This document shows positions 41,142 to 52,249 of a stretch of DNA of 64,000 nucleotides, one piece after another. Position 1 is the stretch's first letter; each line of letters begins with the position of its first letter. This DNA comes from Ostrinia nubilalis (Eukaryota > Arthropoda > Insecta > Lepidoptera > Crambidae), in NCBI RefSeq assembly GCF_963855985.1, contig NC_087095.1, positions 3,482,001 to 3,546,000 on the forward strand, written 5' to 3'. Position numbers and translations under genes: made by a program. Under the pieces are notes generated by a model. It did no database searches and was not told the origin of the DNA. It worked only from the letters and a program-made list of their open reading frames with translations.

Positions 41142-44100
41142 TCACAACTTACTTTCGAAAAAGGCAGCGCAACTCTCAGGGCACCACTCTCCTTTCCAAG
41201 GCACCATATATTGGGCCGCTGCTTGGGTGGTCTTGCCACGCGCGCCGCTTAAAAGCTTTAACTCGTATCGCCCGCTTGGTAAGACCTTGACCACGCGGTA
41301 AGGGCCTCGCATGCCCGAGTCAAGCTTTCCAACTGATTGGGAGTATTTAATTACAAAGACCTGATCGTCCAGTCTGAATACTCTTGGAGGGTTCCGATGA
41401 CGATTAACACGAGAGTCCTGCTGATCTTTGTTTTTCTTAAGCAGGTCCTTGGCTCGGCTCCTACTGATCTCCCTCATTGCCTGATGATTGGGGCTGTTGT
41501 TTTCAACAGCAACATCACGGATCAGCGCACGAATGACAGGAGTGGTAGTATCAGTTCCGATTAACAAAAACAATGCTGAAACTTGAGTGGTTTTCTGTTT
41601 AGTTATGTTAAGAACTAACTGAATTTTTCGCAAAGCCTCGGACCAGGCTGAGTCTTTGTTATAACTTTCAACACGAATCAGGTTGAGGACGGTCCGTACA
41701 TAACGCTCAGCTTGACCATTTGCATGGTGCATCTCTGGCGTTATGTAGTGGATGTCACATCCTAATTCGGATATCCAGTTAGTAAAGCTAGACGCTTCAA
41801 ACATGCGCCCTCGGTCACAAACTAACAATTTTGGTGTACCAAACAATGAGATTGCATCATTTAGGACGCGTTTCAGTTCATTTGTATCTTGTCGATACAT
41901 TGGGAAAAGCATACAAAACTTTGTGAATGCGTCAACTAGTATTAGGACAAACTTGTAGCCATTCGATTCCGGCAACGGCCCTAGCGCATCAACATGAACA
42001 GTATTGAAGGGGACATCTGACTTTTCCCAGGAAGTAATGGGTTGATGAGGAGCTCGTGGGACTCGTTTTTTTGAAATGCAGATAAGGCAATGTGAGGTGT
42101 ACTTTTGAACAAAGGGCCTAAGGCCCGGAAACCAAAAGTGTTTTAGTATGAGATCCAAAGTCTTGTCCGCTCCAATATGTTCATGTTCATCATGAAAAAT
42201 GCGTAACAAGCTCAGGCGATGTCCTTTAGGGACGAAACATAATAAGCGTGACTCTTCACCTACGGGTGAATAACGGTAGTACAAGAGATCGTTTTGACAC
42301 ACATATCGGCGTGAATCAAGGAGCCCATCTCTAAGCTTTTGAATTAAATCCTGGGTCTCATTGTCGGCGTTTTGGGCCATTTGTGCCCAATTCAAAGATC
42401 GATCAATATGATTGACTTGCATCGCTGGTAGATTTCTGCTCAAATAATCTGCATGGCCCATCATGGAGCCTTTTCTATATTCGATGGTGAAGTTAAAATC
42501 TTGCAGATAAATCCACCAGCGAGCAACCCGCGGAAGCAGATCCTTCTTACGTTCGGTGGCTTTCAGGGCATTGCAGTCGGTTACGATTTTGAATGTTACG
42601 CCGATCAGATAATGCCGAAAATGCTGCAATGCTCTGACAACCGCCAACGTCTCGAGCTCGTACGAGTGGTATCTGCTTTCTGCGCCTTGGGTAACTTTGC
42701 TGAAATAAGCTACCACGCGTTTGTTACCATCAGAGTGTACCTGCATTAGTACAGCCCCATATCCAGCACTACTCGCGTCGGTGTGCAGCTCGACCGGTAA
42801 GTTAGGATCAAAAATTGCAAGTATTGGCTCACTCGTCAACTGCGTTATAAGATATTGGCGGACTTCCTCCTGTTCAGGTCCCCAAGTGAATTTGACGTCT
42901 TTTTTCGTAAGGCGTGAGACACTTGCAGTTTTTGTCGCATAGTCTTTGATGTAGCGCCGAAAATACCCAGCCAGACCCAAAAATTGACGCACTTGTTTAA
43001 CATTCGTCGGAGTAGGTGCATTTACAAGCGCTTCAATCTTTCGGGGGCTCGGCCTAACCTGACCATGGCTAATAACGCGACCTAGGTACTCTACTTCGCT
43101 GCTCAGAAAGGAACACTTTTGAAGGTTAATCGAAAATCCAGCATCGGTAAGAGTAGTTAACACTTCCCGCAACAAAGCTAAGCCGTCACTAACTGTCATG
43201 CTTGGAATAAGTACATCATCAATGTATACTAAGACGTGCCCTGATTCGATCAACTTTCGAAGCGTGTTGTTGATAATTCGTTGGTAAACTGTTGGTGAAT
43301 TACATAGTCCGAATGGCATTTTGACGTACTCATAATGTGACTCCGGAGTAACAAACCCAGTCTTGTGTATTGAGTCTTCATCTATTGGTATCTGATGAAA
43401 ACCTGACGCCATGTCCAGGCTGGTGAAGAATTTCGAGCATCCAAGGCGGTCAATGTGATCCTCGATCAATGGAAGTGGATATCTGTCTTTAATAGTAATG
43501 CGATTGAGTGCTCGAAAGTCCACACACATCCTGTCTGTGCCATCCTTCTTTTTAACCAGAATGATTGGGCTTGCATACTCGGAGTCAGATTCCCTGATTA
43601 TGTTCTTATCCAATAAATCCTTCACAATATCGCGAACCTTAAGTTTCTCCTGATATGACAAACGGTAGGGGTGATAGGCTACTGGAACCTCACTCGTTAA
43701 GTTTATTTTCATTTTGCCTGTTTTTACCGTAGTAGTAGCCGTGCCAGTTATCAAAAACGAAGAGAAATCGTTTATTACGGTCATCAAAGAATCCAGTTCT
43801 TCGCCTTGAAGAGGCGTGTTGACCTTATTAGGCTCTTTGATATTAACAGAGTTAACGTTTAAGATCGTATTGGATGAATGCGTCAAGTATTGCTGATCTT
43901 TCGTCCTCACAAAAGTTACACCATCCCTATTTAGGACGTCGGTTCCGATAATGATTGGCGTATTCATGCAAGAGGCAGGTACCACCACAAAATCTATATC
44001 CAGAGCGATATTGCTGAACTCAACTGTGAGTGTGACATATTCGTGAGCAAGAATCTCATTATCACTTATTCCCTTAAGAACGCAGTGAATTTGTTTCTTT

Positions 44101-45323
44101 GAACAAGAAAAGTGTTTAAGAACCGCCGAAGATATTAACGAAACGTTCAAAGCCCCGCTATCTATCAAAACGTCTACCGGTATACCCTGTATCACTGCTG
44201 TACACACGTCATTATTTTTAGTTGACTTAGAAAGTTCTTTGCATAAGTTGACTTTGCGTTGATTATTATTTTGGCCTTCAGATCGAGCTTTGGCGAAACA
44301 ATCACTCTCCCTATGTCCTAGCTTCTTGCAGAAACTACACGTTATTTTTGGCTGAGTTTCAGGAATCTTACGCTTTTTAGGGCAGTTTGAGTTTATATGT
44401 CCAGTCTGGCCGCAGTTAAAACATTTATTTTCACTACGGTTGGTATTTCGTTTTCTAAAAACATTATGAGAAGGTCGATTGTCTTTGCTACAGCCAGGCT
44501 TGACATAAATAGCTAAAAACGAGACTAAGTTTTCTGTCGTGAGGTTGGCGTTCGCAGCCGCAGCCCTCACTTGCGCATCGTTAATACCGCGTATCACTAT
44601 TTGAACCATAAGTTCCTCACTAATACCTTTAACTATGCGCAGGCGCAATAGTGATCGTCGTGCGTATTCAGCGTAAGTAGAAAACTTGTCAGAAGAAGTA
44701 TTCATGACATCGAAAAGTGTTTGAGCGTAGTCTATTTTGGGAGGACAAAGCGACTTAAATTCTTTCACAAAATTAGACCAAGAGCGATCACTATTAGCCC
44801 ACTCGTTTAGCCATAATTTGGCATCCCCTTTTAAACAATTAGCAACGCGCGACAGACACTCTGAATCTTCCCAGTGGTTAGCTAACCTAGCTCGCTCCAC
44901 CTCATCGCACCACACCTCAAAATCATTAACGGCAGGATCAAAGTTTGACACATAGTAATTTTGTGATTTTACTCGATTTATTGCAATAAGTGCGTCTGCC
45001 AGGACTTGTGTGGCACTGGCTGACGAAGTGTCGTTATTATGTTGAGGTGTGCTGGCATGAGCAATTGGAAACTGGGTTTGAGACATGCTCGCGTTACTCT
45101 CCTCGATCGCATTCAATCGCGCAATTATCGAACCTAACGCCAGTTTCACCGAGTTATCGGGGGTACGCGATCGAGATCTAACATGGCGGGACGCAGGACG
45201 ACGCGACCGCGAGCGGTGTTTATGTCTATGGCCTCGGCGCGATTTGCTACGAGTGCGCCTGGCCTTACGACGCGACGTTTCACTGGAGTCCGATCTCTCA
45301 CGCGAACGGGATGATCGTGGCAT
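41142..45323 (-). CDS. Gag-Pol polyprotein of the LTR retrotransposon
   Basis: A single open frame of 1393 residues without a gag/pol frameshift. Residues 1-56 are rich in Arg and Ser. Gag follows to about 300, with two CCHC knuckles (C301-C304-H309-C314 and C329-C332-H337-C342). Protease LIDSGA is at 386-391. Reverse transcriptase spans about 550-740 with VYIDD (699-703). RNase H has HTDAS (847-851) and VTDCNA (915-920). Integrase has an H-H-C-C zinc site (C1079, C1082) and D1112, D1170, E1206, followed by a GPY module (GPYRVV near 1340). This PR-RT-RH-IN order is that of Ty3/Gypsy. All catalytic residues are present. The frame ends SKL-stop, but a strong donor at 41152 (AAA-GTAAGT) suggests splicing to 40051-40337 instead. 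Confidence 0.93.
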   Translation of the reverse strand: MPRSSRSRERSDSSETSRRKARRTRSKSRRGHRHKHRSRSRRPASRHVRSRSRTPDNSVKLALGSIIARLNAIEESNASMSQTQFPIAHASTPQHNNDTSSASATQVLADALIAINRVKSQNYYVSNFDPAVNDFEVWCDEVERARLANHWEDSECLSRVANCLKGDAKLWLNEWANSDRSWSNFVKEFKSLCPPKIDYAQTLFDVMNTSSDKFSTYAEYARRSLLRLRIVKGISEELMVQIVIRGINDAQVRAAAANANLTTENLVSFLAIYVKPGCSKDNRPSHNVFRKRNTNRSENKCFNCGQTGHINSNCPKKRKIPETQPKITCSFCKKLGHRESDCFAKARSEGQNNNQRKVNLCKELSKSTKNNDVCTAVIQGIPVDVLIDSGALNVSLISSAVLKHFSCSKKQIHCVLKGISDNEILAHEYVTLTVEFSNIALDIDFVVVPASCMNTPIIIGTDVLNRDGVTFVRTKDQQYLTHSSNTILNVNSVNIKEPNKVNTPLQGEELDSLMTVINDFSSFLITGTATTTVKTGKMKINLTSEVPVAYHPYRLSYQEKLKVRDIVKDLLDKNIIRESDSEYASPIILVKKKDGTDRMCVDFRALNRITIKDRYPLPLIEDHIDRLGCSKFFTSLDMASGFHQIPIDEDSIHKTGFVTPESHYEYVKMPFGLCNSPTVYQRIINNTLRKLIESGHVLVYIDDVLIPSMTVSDGLALLREVLTTLTDAGFSINLQKCSFLSSEVEYLGRVISHGQVRPSPRKIEALVNAPTPTNVKQVRQFLGLAGYFRRYIKDYATKTASVSRLTKKDVKFTWGPEQEEVRQYLITQLTSEPILAIFDPNLPVELHTDASSAGYGAVLMQVHSDGNKRVVAYFSKVTQGAESRYHSYELETLAVVRALQHFRHYLIGVTFKIVTDCNALKATERKKDLLPRVARWWIYLQDFNFTIEYRKGSMMGHADYLSRNLPAMQVNHIDRSLNWAQMAQNADNETQDLIQKLRDGLLDSRRYVCQNDLLYYRYSPVGEESRLLCFVPKGHRLSLLRIFHDEHEHIGADKTLDLILKHFWFPGLRPFVQKYTSHCLICISKKRVPRAPHQPITSWEKSDVPFNTVHVDALGPLPESNGYKFVLILVDAFTKFCMLFPMYRQDTNELKRVLNDAISLFGTPKLLVCDRGRMFEASSFTNWISELGCDIHYITPEMHHANGQAERYVRTVLNLIRVESYNKDSAWSEALRKIQLVLNITKQKTTQVSALFLLIGTDTTTPVIRALIRDVAVENNSPNHQAMREISRSRAKDLLKKNKDQQDSRVNRHRNPPRVFRLDDQVFVIKYSQSVGKLDSGMRGPYRVVKVLPSGRYELKLLSGARGKTTQAAAQYMVPWKGEWCPESCAAFFESKL

Positions 45324-45416
45324 TATAACAAAAACAAATTAGTGGCTGTTCAAATTCCGCATAATTGACAAAGAAATCAAACGTACTTGTGGGCACAGGC
45401 CTATCCCACTTCTGAT

Positions 45417-45728
45417 TTTAGGAACCAGAAGCGGGTAGCATTAAAAAAAAACAACAAATAACAAACTAAAATAACGTTTACTCAAAATAATGATTTTACA
45501 AAAGAATTCGAATCAAATCAAACAGCCACTAATTTACACAAAAATAATCACCACCAAAAATAATGAAAAGATACGACTTACTGCAAATCGGGCCGATCAC
45601 CAATCCAACAACCTCACCGCTCGGAGTCGCTCGGGCAAATGAGTGTCCCATGCGCCGAGTGCCTCTTTTATAGGCGTTGGCGGTGATGCCACTCGATTTG
45701 AAATAAATCGTAACGGACTATCCTAATA
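45417..45728 (-). repeat. 5' LTR
   Basis: 312 bp, same sequence as the 3' LTR. Contains the element's promoter. Confidence 0.92.
45666..45672 (-). promoter_or_regulatory. TATA box of the LTR
   Basis: TATAAAA on the minus strand within GCCTATAAAAGAGGC in the 5' LTR, about 340 bases upstream of the gag start. Confidence 0.65.
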
Positions 45729-46175
45729 ATACTATTAACATATTATTTTCATCCTAGGCCTGCTCGGGGTACAACTCGCCACATTTTTTTAGATTTCTGG
45801 AAAATATATCTGAAATAGCTCAAAATAGTATGTTGCAGGCCAAGAAAAATGAGTAATTTGTAGTTTTAATAACTAAGAACATAATTCTGATTTTCTTATC
45901 CCAGCAACAGTGCTAATACTTAATTAAACCATACTGTATGAAAAAACTCGCCGCGTCACTTCAAAGCCTATGGCACAAAATATAACAGAAGACAAACTCC
46001 ATACTAAACGCGCTCGAGCCACGCACACATAGACACCGCTCTAGCAAGACTGTCTTGGACGAATGCGAGGGCGACGTGGCGCGACAGACGTTCGCCACAC
46101 GTTCGCTGTGGTTCGCTTGAGTCACGCGCCGGTCAACCGCCTGTGATATTATTTTGTTTTGCGAAATTGACGAAA

Positions 46176-46282
46176 ATGAGTGAACAGAAAAAGTCGTATT
46201 ATAATTGTTCGGTATTTGGTTGCTTAAACTCATCATTAAATACCGAATTTTCATTTTTTAAATTACCAGTTGATTCGGGGAG
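46176..46282 (+). CDS. THAP zinc-finger first exon of the P-like element
   Basis: Starts MSEQKKSYYNCSVFGCLNSS and continues FSFFKLPVDSGR up to a strong donor (GAG-GTAAGT). The C-x4-C spacing, then SFFKLP, is the N-terminal half of a THAP DNA-binding domain. P transposases begin with such a domain. The rest of the finger (W and the second zinc pair) should lie in a second exon, which I cannot find within the element. Confidence 0.75.
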
Positions 46283-46382
46283 GTAAGTAAGTTATTTATT
46301 TGAATTTCAATTGAAATTGAAAGCCAACTCAATTATTAGGAATATCGAATTGTTTTAGAAAGGTTTTAGGAATTATTGGATA

Positions 46383-46575
46383 ACTAGCTTTTGCCCGCGG
46401 CTTCACCCGCGTGAAATTTAGTTTGTCACAGATCGTCATAAATTATAGCCTATATGTTATTCAGGGTTATAAACAATAATACTGTAAAGTTACATCAAAA
46501 TCCGTTCAGTAGTTTTTGCGTGAAAGAGCAACAAACATCCAGACATCCAAACTTTCGCATTTATAATTTATAGTT
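46383..46575 (+). repeat. GCTTTTGCCCGCGG lepidopteran repeat
   Basis: AGCTTTTGCCCGCGGCTTCA at the start, CCGTTCAGTAGTTTTTGCGT and CCAAACTTTCGCATTTATAA at the end. A widespread moth and butterfly repeat, nested in the P-like element. Confidence 0.75.
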
Positions 46576-47085
46576 GGATAATAGTGTCAACCACTCAACT
46601 AAATACTAATTCCTTCTCGTGTATTTGTTTGCAAACTATTACTATAATAACGTACTAAAATATAAATAAGTATACGTGGATATCTGTTTTGTCTTTCTTG
46701 CATAGTATTAAGAGTAACATTTTTCTATTATAACGAAATAAACGCAACACATGACAAGACAACCCTAGCGCGACGGCCGAGCGTGCGAGCGAGAGAGGTA
46801 TGCAAAGCGAGGTACATACATGAGTTTACCTTCTGTTATATTTTGTGCCTATGGCTTCCCTTGTACAAACGAGTAATAAACGTCAAATAAAACACTTCCG
46901 CGCAGTATTTTATTCTGCTAAAAAGAAAAGAGTGTGGGAATGGATTTAAGGATCTCCATCAATTTTCGTAAAAGTCAGGCATTAATTGCGGCCAGATTTG
47001 ATTTGGTACAGTCAGTGCCAGACAAATACATTAAAAATATCGCTCTCGAGAGAGTATTAATTTGATTATTTAGATAGCAATCGCT

Positions 47086-47200
47086 TAAGCTGGGTTGTAC
47101 CAGCATACTTTAACTTTGACAAACGTCAAAAATCTTTCAAAATCCATACAAAAAATAAGACCGGTTATCGGTCAAAGTTAGGTGGTGCAACTCAGCCTTA
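47086..47200. mobile_element. MITE with GGCTGGGTTGCACCA ends, copy 2
   Basis: TAAGCTGGGTTGTACCAGC and GGTGGTGCAACTCAGCCTTA. See 37433-37547. Confidence 0.75.
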
Positions 47201-47708
47201 GTATAAATGTTAAGTTCTTTGGTAACATTATTCTGTATTAAAAGAACTAACAGCTTTAAAAAGGAAGTACGAGTAATGGGATCTGAAGACGTTACTGACA
47301 GCGCAAAAAACAAGTGAAAGAAAATCGGTAAATAATATCTTTGATTCTTTCAATGGTTACTGAGAGGAAAAATACCGATCTAAAGGCTGATATTTCATTA
47401 CAAAGATCTCATTTATAAAAGGAAGATTCATCAGTAATTTAAATACTTGACTACTATTATAAAGGTTTTGGTACTTCTATCTATCTAAGTACCCCAGCCA
47501 GTCGTTTTAAACACTTTTTCAGGAGATTTTTTTGTGGGAGGGCGGGAGGTGTTTCTTGCATTTGCTTGTACCTACTATAACATAGTCGGTGGGCGTGGGT
47601 AGTGTGGTTGGGTACCTACTTATGCCAGCGTCACTAAGAGGAAATCTTAAGCTAATTCATAAGCAGTGATTATTTGTCTGTTATTGTTTCAATGTATGGT
47701 TTCCAAAC

Positions 47709-47831
47709 AAAATCTATACTTATAATAAATCTGTAGAGAGGTCAATTCTGTACATGAAATATATTTTCAAAATAACTATCAGGGGGTGATTAGTGATCGA
47801 TACTGATGCCAAAAATGCAATCAGTAAAATT

Positions 47832-47896
<65 letters not shown>

Positions 47897-48785
47897 ATGT
47901 TCCTTATAGAAACAAAAACTACTCGACGGATTTTAACGAAACTTGGTACAATTATTCTTCATACTCATGGGCAGGTTATAGGATACTTAGGAATTCCCAC
48001 GGGAACGGGAATTAGCGGGAAAATCCTTTTGTATGAAAAATCTAAACCGCTTAAGTTAGACGCTTGAAATTTGGCATGCAGGTACCTTAGTAAACTTAAA
48101 GCTTATTTACAACAGGATATTGCAAAATTCCCAGGGGAACGGGAGTTAGCGGGAAAAAACATTTGTATGAAAAATCTAAACCGCTTATGTTAGACGCTTG
48201 AAATTTGGCATGCAGGTACCTTAGTAAACTTAAAGCTTAGTTACAACAAGATATTGCAAAATTCCCACGGGAACGGGAGTTAGTGGGAAAAAACGTTTGT
48301 ATGAAAAAATCTAAACCGCGTAAGATAGACCCTTGAATTTTGGCATGCAGGTACCTTAGTAAACTTAAAGCTTAGTTACAACAGGATATTGCAAAATTCC
48401 CACGGGAACGGGAGTTAGCGGGAAAGAACATTTGTATGAAAAAATCTAAACCGCGTAAGATAGACTCTTGAAATTTGGCATGCAGGTACCTTAGTAAACT
48501 TAAAGCTTAGTTACAACAGGATATTGCAAAATTCCCACGGGAACGGGAGTTATCGGGAAAAAACATTTGTATGAAAAAATCTAAACCGCGTAAGATAGAC
48601 GCTTGAAATTTGTCATGCAGGTACCTTAGTAAACTTAAAGCTTAGTTACAACAGGATATTGCAAAATTCCCACGGCAACGGGAGTTAGCGGGAAAAAAAA
48701 TTGTATGAAAAAATGTGAACCGCGTAAGATAGATGAAGGGGGGGTAAAACGAGATCCACGCGTACGAAGTCGCGGGCGGCCGCTA
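47709..48785 (+). repeat. Repeat block with six ~133-bp tandem units, left arm
   Basis: Starts ATCTATACTTATAATAAATC, has a (TCTG)n microsatellite at 47836-47895, then units marked by CCCACGGGAACGGGAGTTAG at about 48003, 48136, 48269, 48403, 48537 and 48671. Ends GAAGTCGCGGGCGGCCGCTA. The same block, inverted and with four units, is at 50268-51042. Confidence 0.85.
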
Positions 48786-50267
48786 GTAATAAATAAATAA
48801 GTATATTAATTTTATCTATTTTAATATCTTTTTCAGGAATAGTCGTAGGAATTTCTGAAGCCGACTGTAAGTAAAGGATAGCCGGTTTAATAAAACTGTC
48901 CATCAAATACGTTGTTATAGCAATTTAGTTTTTGGTATCAACTATCTGAAAATATTAATAATGAAAGTGATTTTTTTGGGCTGCTCTTAGCTTATTGGCA
49001 GATGAGACCTGTCTAGATTCATCTGCGATATTGATTCTACGTATGTCTATTGTAAAATTGTCCATTACGTTTAAGAGTCACTGCTTCTTTGGTATGTCAC
49101 TATACGTTCTTATTATTTTAACGCGTCTAAATCAGTTAAGATTTAAAATTCGACTAGCTATAATTTTAATAGAAAACACAATGTTATAGTACTAATTCTG
49201 CCTATAATGTCTGTTTTTTTATGCATATCAAGGCAGGTATATGACCGCAACCTGTGGTGTTAAGTGAGATGCAATCTAGGGTGGTACATATTTGCCCTGT
49301 AAGTGCCTGTTTGTGACCTTTCAGTGCCCGAACCACCAATTCGCACGATTTTTTTAAAAGGAGACACGAGCGCGATAAACTTTCTATGACAGAGCAAAAC
49401 CTACGTCGGCTGTTTGCGCCACTTTGTCTTTAGCACTATTTGAATTAAATCGATTCCATTTTGGAACGCTTAAATAACGCCGTAGTTCGAATTTTGAATT
49501 TCAATGAACGCGCGACCTATGACAGGACCTATGCACGCGCAGTGATCGCCATCATCGACGAGAACTGCACGCGTTGGTTTGGCTGAAGCCGCGTCAGCTC
49601 GCGGTCAATGACGCGCTACCCAAACATAGATGTTTTTATCCCGTTGAGATCTCAAACCGTGTATATTTCGTGGTATACATAAATTGATATAAAGTGAATA
49701 CGCAGAAATGTGGTGATTTCTGGCTGTCATCGCATTCCTAGCTCCAGTGTTATTGGGAAGTGAGTGAGGCCCGTCAGTAATCGAACTTTTTTCATCTGCA
49801 CGTGGATTCATGGGAAGACTCCTGGTGCTTCAAGTAGGTAAGTGTCCCTATCTTTGTTTATGTTGATTCGTTAGTGTTCAGGACACGAAGTCACTTGTCC
49901 GTTTTCTTGATTTTCTCAAATTTTCACTGCAATTTATTACATTTTGTTCAAAATCGCTATTTTGTATGGATTTACGGCATACTATTTATTTAGCCACCAC
50001 ACGGGCAATGTTGCGGGCAAAAGCTAGTCTATAATAAAATATTGAGTTGTAAGTTAAACACGAAATTTCGTGATTAATGTCAAATAATACAATAACAAGC
50101 GCTCTCATTTATGTAATGAAATCAATTAATATTATGATTTTGGCATTCAGTAAAAGCGCCTCTCGCCACAAACCTATTAGTTGCTCATTAGGGCAGCTCG
50201 AGCTTGGCATCATGAATATTAACGACTTGAATTAATAATAGCTGTAAAACGAATCTATTTCAATACT
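48786..50267. other. Spacer between inverted repeat blocks
   Basis: No gene supported. A plus-strand stretch around 49700-49840 ends at a donor-like AAG-TAGGTAAG but contains stops. Around 50010 a GGGCAAAAGCTAG repeat end occurs. Confidence 0.4.
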
Positions 50268-51042
50268 AGCAGCCGCCCGCGACTTCGTACGTGTGGATCC
50301 CGTTTTACCCCCTTCATCTATCTTACGCGGTTTGGATTTTTTCATACAAATGTTTTTTCCCGCTAACTCCCGTTCCCGTGGGAATTTTGCAATATCCTGT
50401 TGTAACTAAGCTTTAAGTTTACTAAGATACCTGCATGCCAAATTTCAAGCGTCTAACTTAAGCGGTTTAGATTTTTTCATACAAATGTTTTTTCCCGCTA
50501 ACTCCCGTTCCCGTGGGAATTTTGAAATATCCTGTTGTAACTAAGCTTTAAATTTACTAAGATACCTGCATGCCAAATTTCAAGCGTCTAACTTAAGCGG
50601 TTTAGATTTTTTCATACAAATGTTTTTACCCGCTAACTCCCGTTCCCGTAAGAATTTTGCAATATCCTGTTGTAACTAAGCTTTCAGTTTACTAAGATAC
50701 CTGCATGCCAAATTTCAAGCGTCTAACTTAAGCGGTTTAGATTTTTCATACAAAATGATTTTCCCGCTAATTCCCGTTCCCGTGGGAATTCCTAAGTATA
50801 CTATAACCTGCCCAGGAGTATGAAAAATTGTTGTACCAAATTTCGTTAAAATCTGTCGAGTAGTTTTTGTTTCTATAAGGAACATACAGACAGACAGACA
50901 GACAAACAGACAAACAATTTACTGATTGCATTTTTGGCATCATTATCGATCACTAATCACCCCCTGATAATTATTTTGAAAATATATTTCATGTACCTAC
51001 ATAATTGACCTCTCTACAGATTTATTATAAGTATAGATTTGG
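50268..51042 (-). repeat. Repeat block with four ~134-bp tandem units, right arm
   Basis: Inverted relative to 47709-48785: GCCGCCCGCGACTTCGTACG at the left, CAGACAGACAGACAAACAG near 50890, GATTTATTATAAGTATAGAT at the right. Confidence 0.85.
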
Positions 51043-51060
51043 CAATCTATTCAAGCCTTA

Positions 51061-51237
51061 GAGTAGGCGCACACCGTTGATTTTTAGTTGGCCGATAGTT
51101 GTGCCCGATTTTAAATTGTATGAAGAATCGGCCAAATCGAATCGGCGTAGTGTGCGCACTCCCATACACGCCCATACTGATCAACTGTCCGACTAAACTA
51201 TCGGCCGACGAAAAATCAACGGTGTGCGCCTACTCTT
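51061..51237. mobile_element. MITE with TAGAGTAGGCGCACACCG ends
   Basis: Ends TAGAGTAGGCGCACACCGTT and AACGGTGTGCGCCTACTCTTA; GGCCGATAG and CTATCGGCC also pair. Confidence 0.8.
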
Positions 51238-52220
51238 AGTGGAAGCAATAGCCGAGGAAACTAATTGATTATTGGATTATGCAATGAATCCTACGGAATT
51301 ATTGAGGGAGCTTAAAATAGGTAAGCTTACCCTTTTCCTTGATTGGGGTAAAGTAAATAAATATGGACACTCATGTATTATTCTATTAATTGGTTATAAT
51401 TCTCGAAGAAAACCCAAGCATTTGGCTATTTCAACATCTATAAATTATTTAAATTTGAAACAAATCTCTGTAAGAATTATCACCGAGGAAGTACAAAAAC
51501 AGAGAAAGTAGAAAAAAGGTAGGTTTAGCAAGATTATTAATCACTTCAAAAGGAAACTTTCGTAGAATCGTAGCGCCGATTTAAATATTTTTTATAGAGT
51601 AGCTACGGTTACTACGGCGACTACGATACTACGAAATATTACTGGTCTTTACATTTAATTAAATTATTACGATATAATTGTAACATGTAGAAAAAAAACC
51701 AATTTATTTAAAATTTAAATTGAAGAATGAAAAAATAGCAATGTAGGTAATTAGGTTTTATATTTTTTAGCCTTGTTTTCCAAACAATATGAATCTTAGT
51801 ACTTAACAGGCGTCCCGAGGAGATAATATGGCGAAATTAAAAAAGCAATTGTATTTGACCTTTTCCATTACGCGTAAATTGTCGTCGTTATCACTCTCAA
51901 GTTAATTTATAAAAGGGGTGAAATGGTCAAACTTCAGCGATTAACGTGGGATTTTTCGCTTACTTTGTTACACAAATATATTTTCAAAGCTTTAGCCAAA
52001 TAAATAAAACTCAATAGCCTGTACACGGCCGTTCGCAATTCAATCTGCCGGGAATTAATCGGATTAACAGAATCGAGGCAATCAATCGGATCTCACATTT
52101 CCATGATTCGAATTAACACTTCCTGAGTTTGCGGCTGGGAATCAAGTAAGTTTGGAAAAGAAAAGTATTGAAGGGGTTTAATTTTGAACTTTATGAAAAG
52201 GGTTATCCGTAAAAATTATC
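51238..52220. other. Spacer with a CTACGA-rich patch
   Basis: 51560-51645 is dense in TAGTCGTAG/CTACGA-type words (GGTTACTACGGCGACTACGA), as is 62135-62210. Possibly a MITE. No gene. Confidence 0.4.
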
Positions 52221-52249
52221 TATCTAATAAAATCTAATGTTTTCTTCAT

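Larger units (their letters stand above)
39701..45728 (-). mobile_element. Ty3/Gypsy-type LTR retrotransposon, apparently complete
   Basis: 6028 bp on the minus strand. LTRs at 39701-40012 (3') and 45417-45728 (5'), each 312 bp and, by eye, identical. 5-bp target duplication ATACT at 39696-39700 and 45729-45733. A short purine tract (AGGAGAGG) precedes the 3' LTR. No ordinary TGG primer site lies directly at the 5' LTR edge; TGGGATAGGCC begins a few bases in. One gag-pol frame and one candidate spliced exon. No envelope gene. Looks young. Confidence 0.92.
45974..46847 (+). mobile_element. P-like DNA element with 7-bp target duplication
   Basis: Ends CACAAAATATAACAGAAG and its complement, flanked by CCTATGG on both sides (45967-45973 and 46848-46854). 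7-8-bp duplications and CA ends fit the P superfamily. It holds a THAP exon and an unrelated repeat (46383-46575). Too short for a full transposase, so internally deleted. Confidence 0.75.

Noticed and set aside
49605..49840. Second THAP-like exon
   Set aside because: A VISGC-type stretch is visible on the plus strand but a stop follows within 20 codons and the SFF-P motif is missing.
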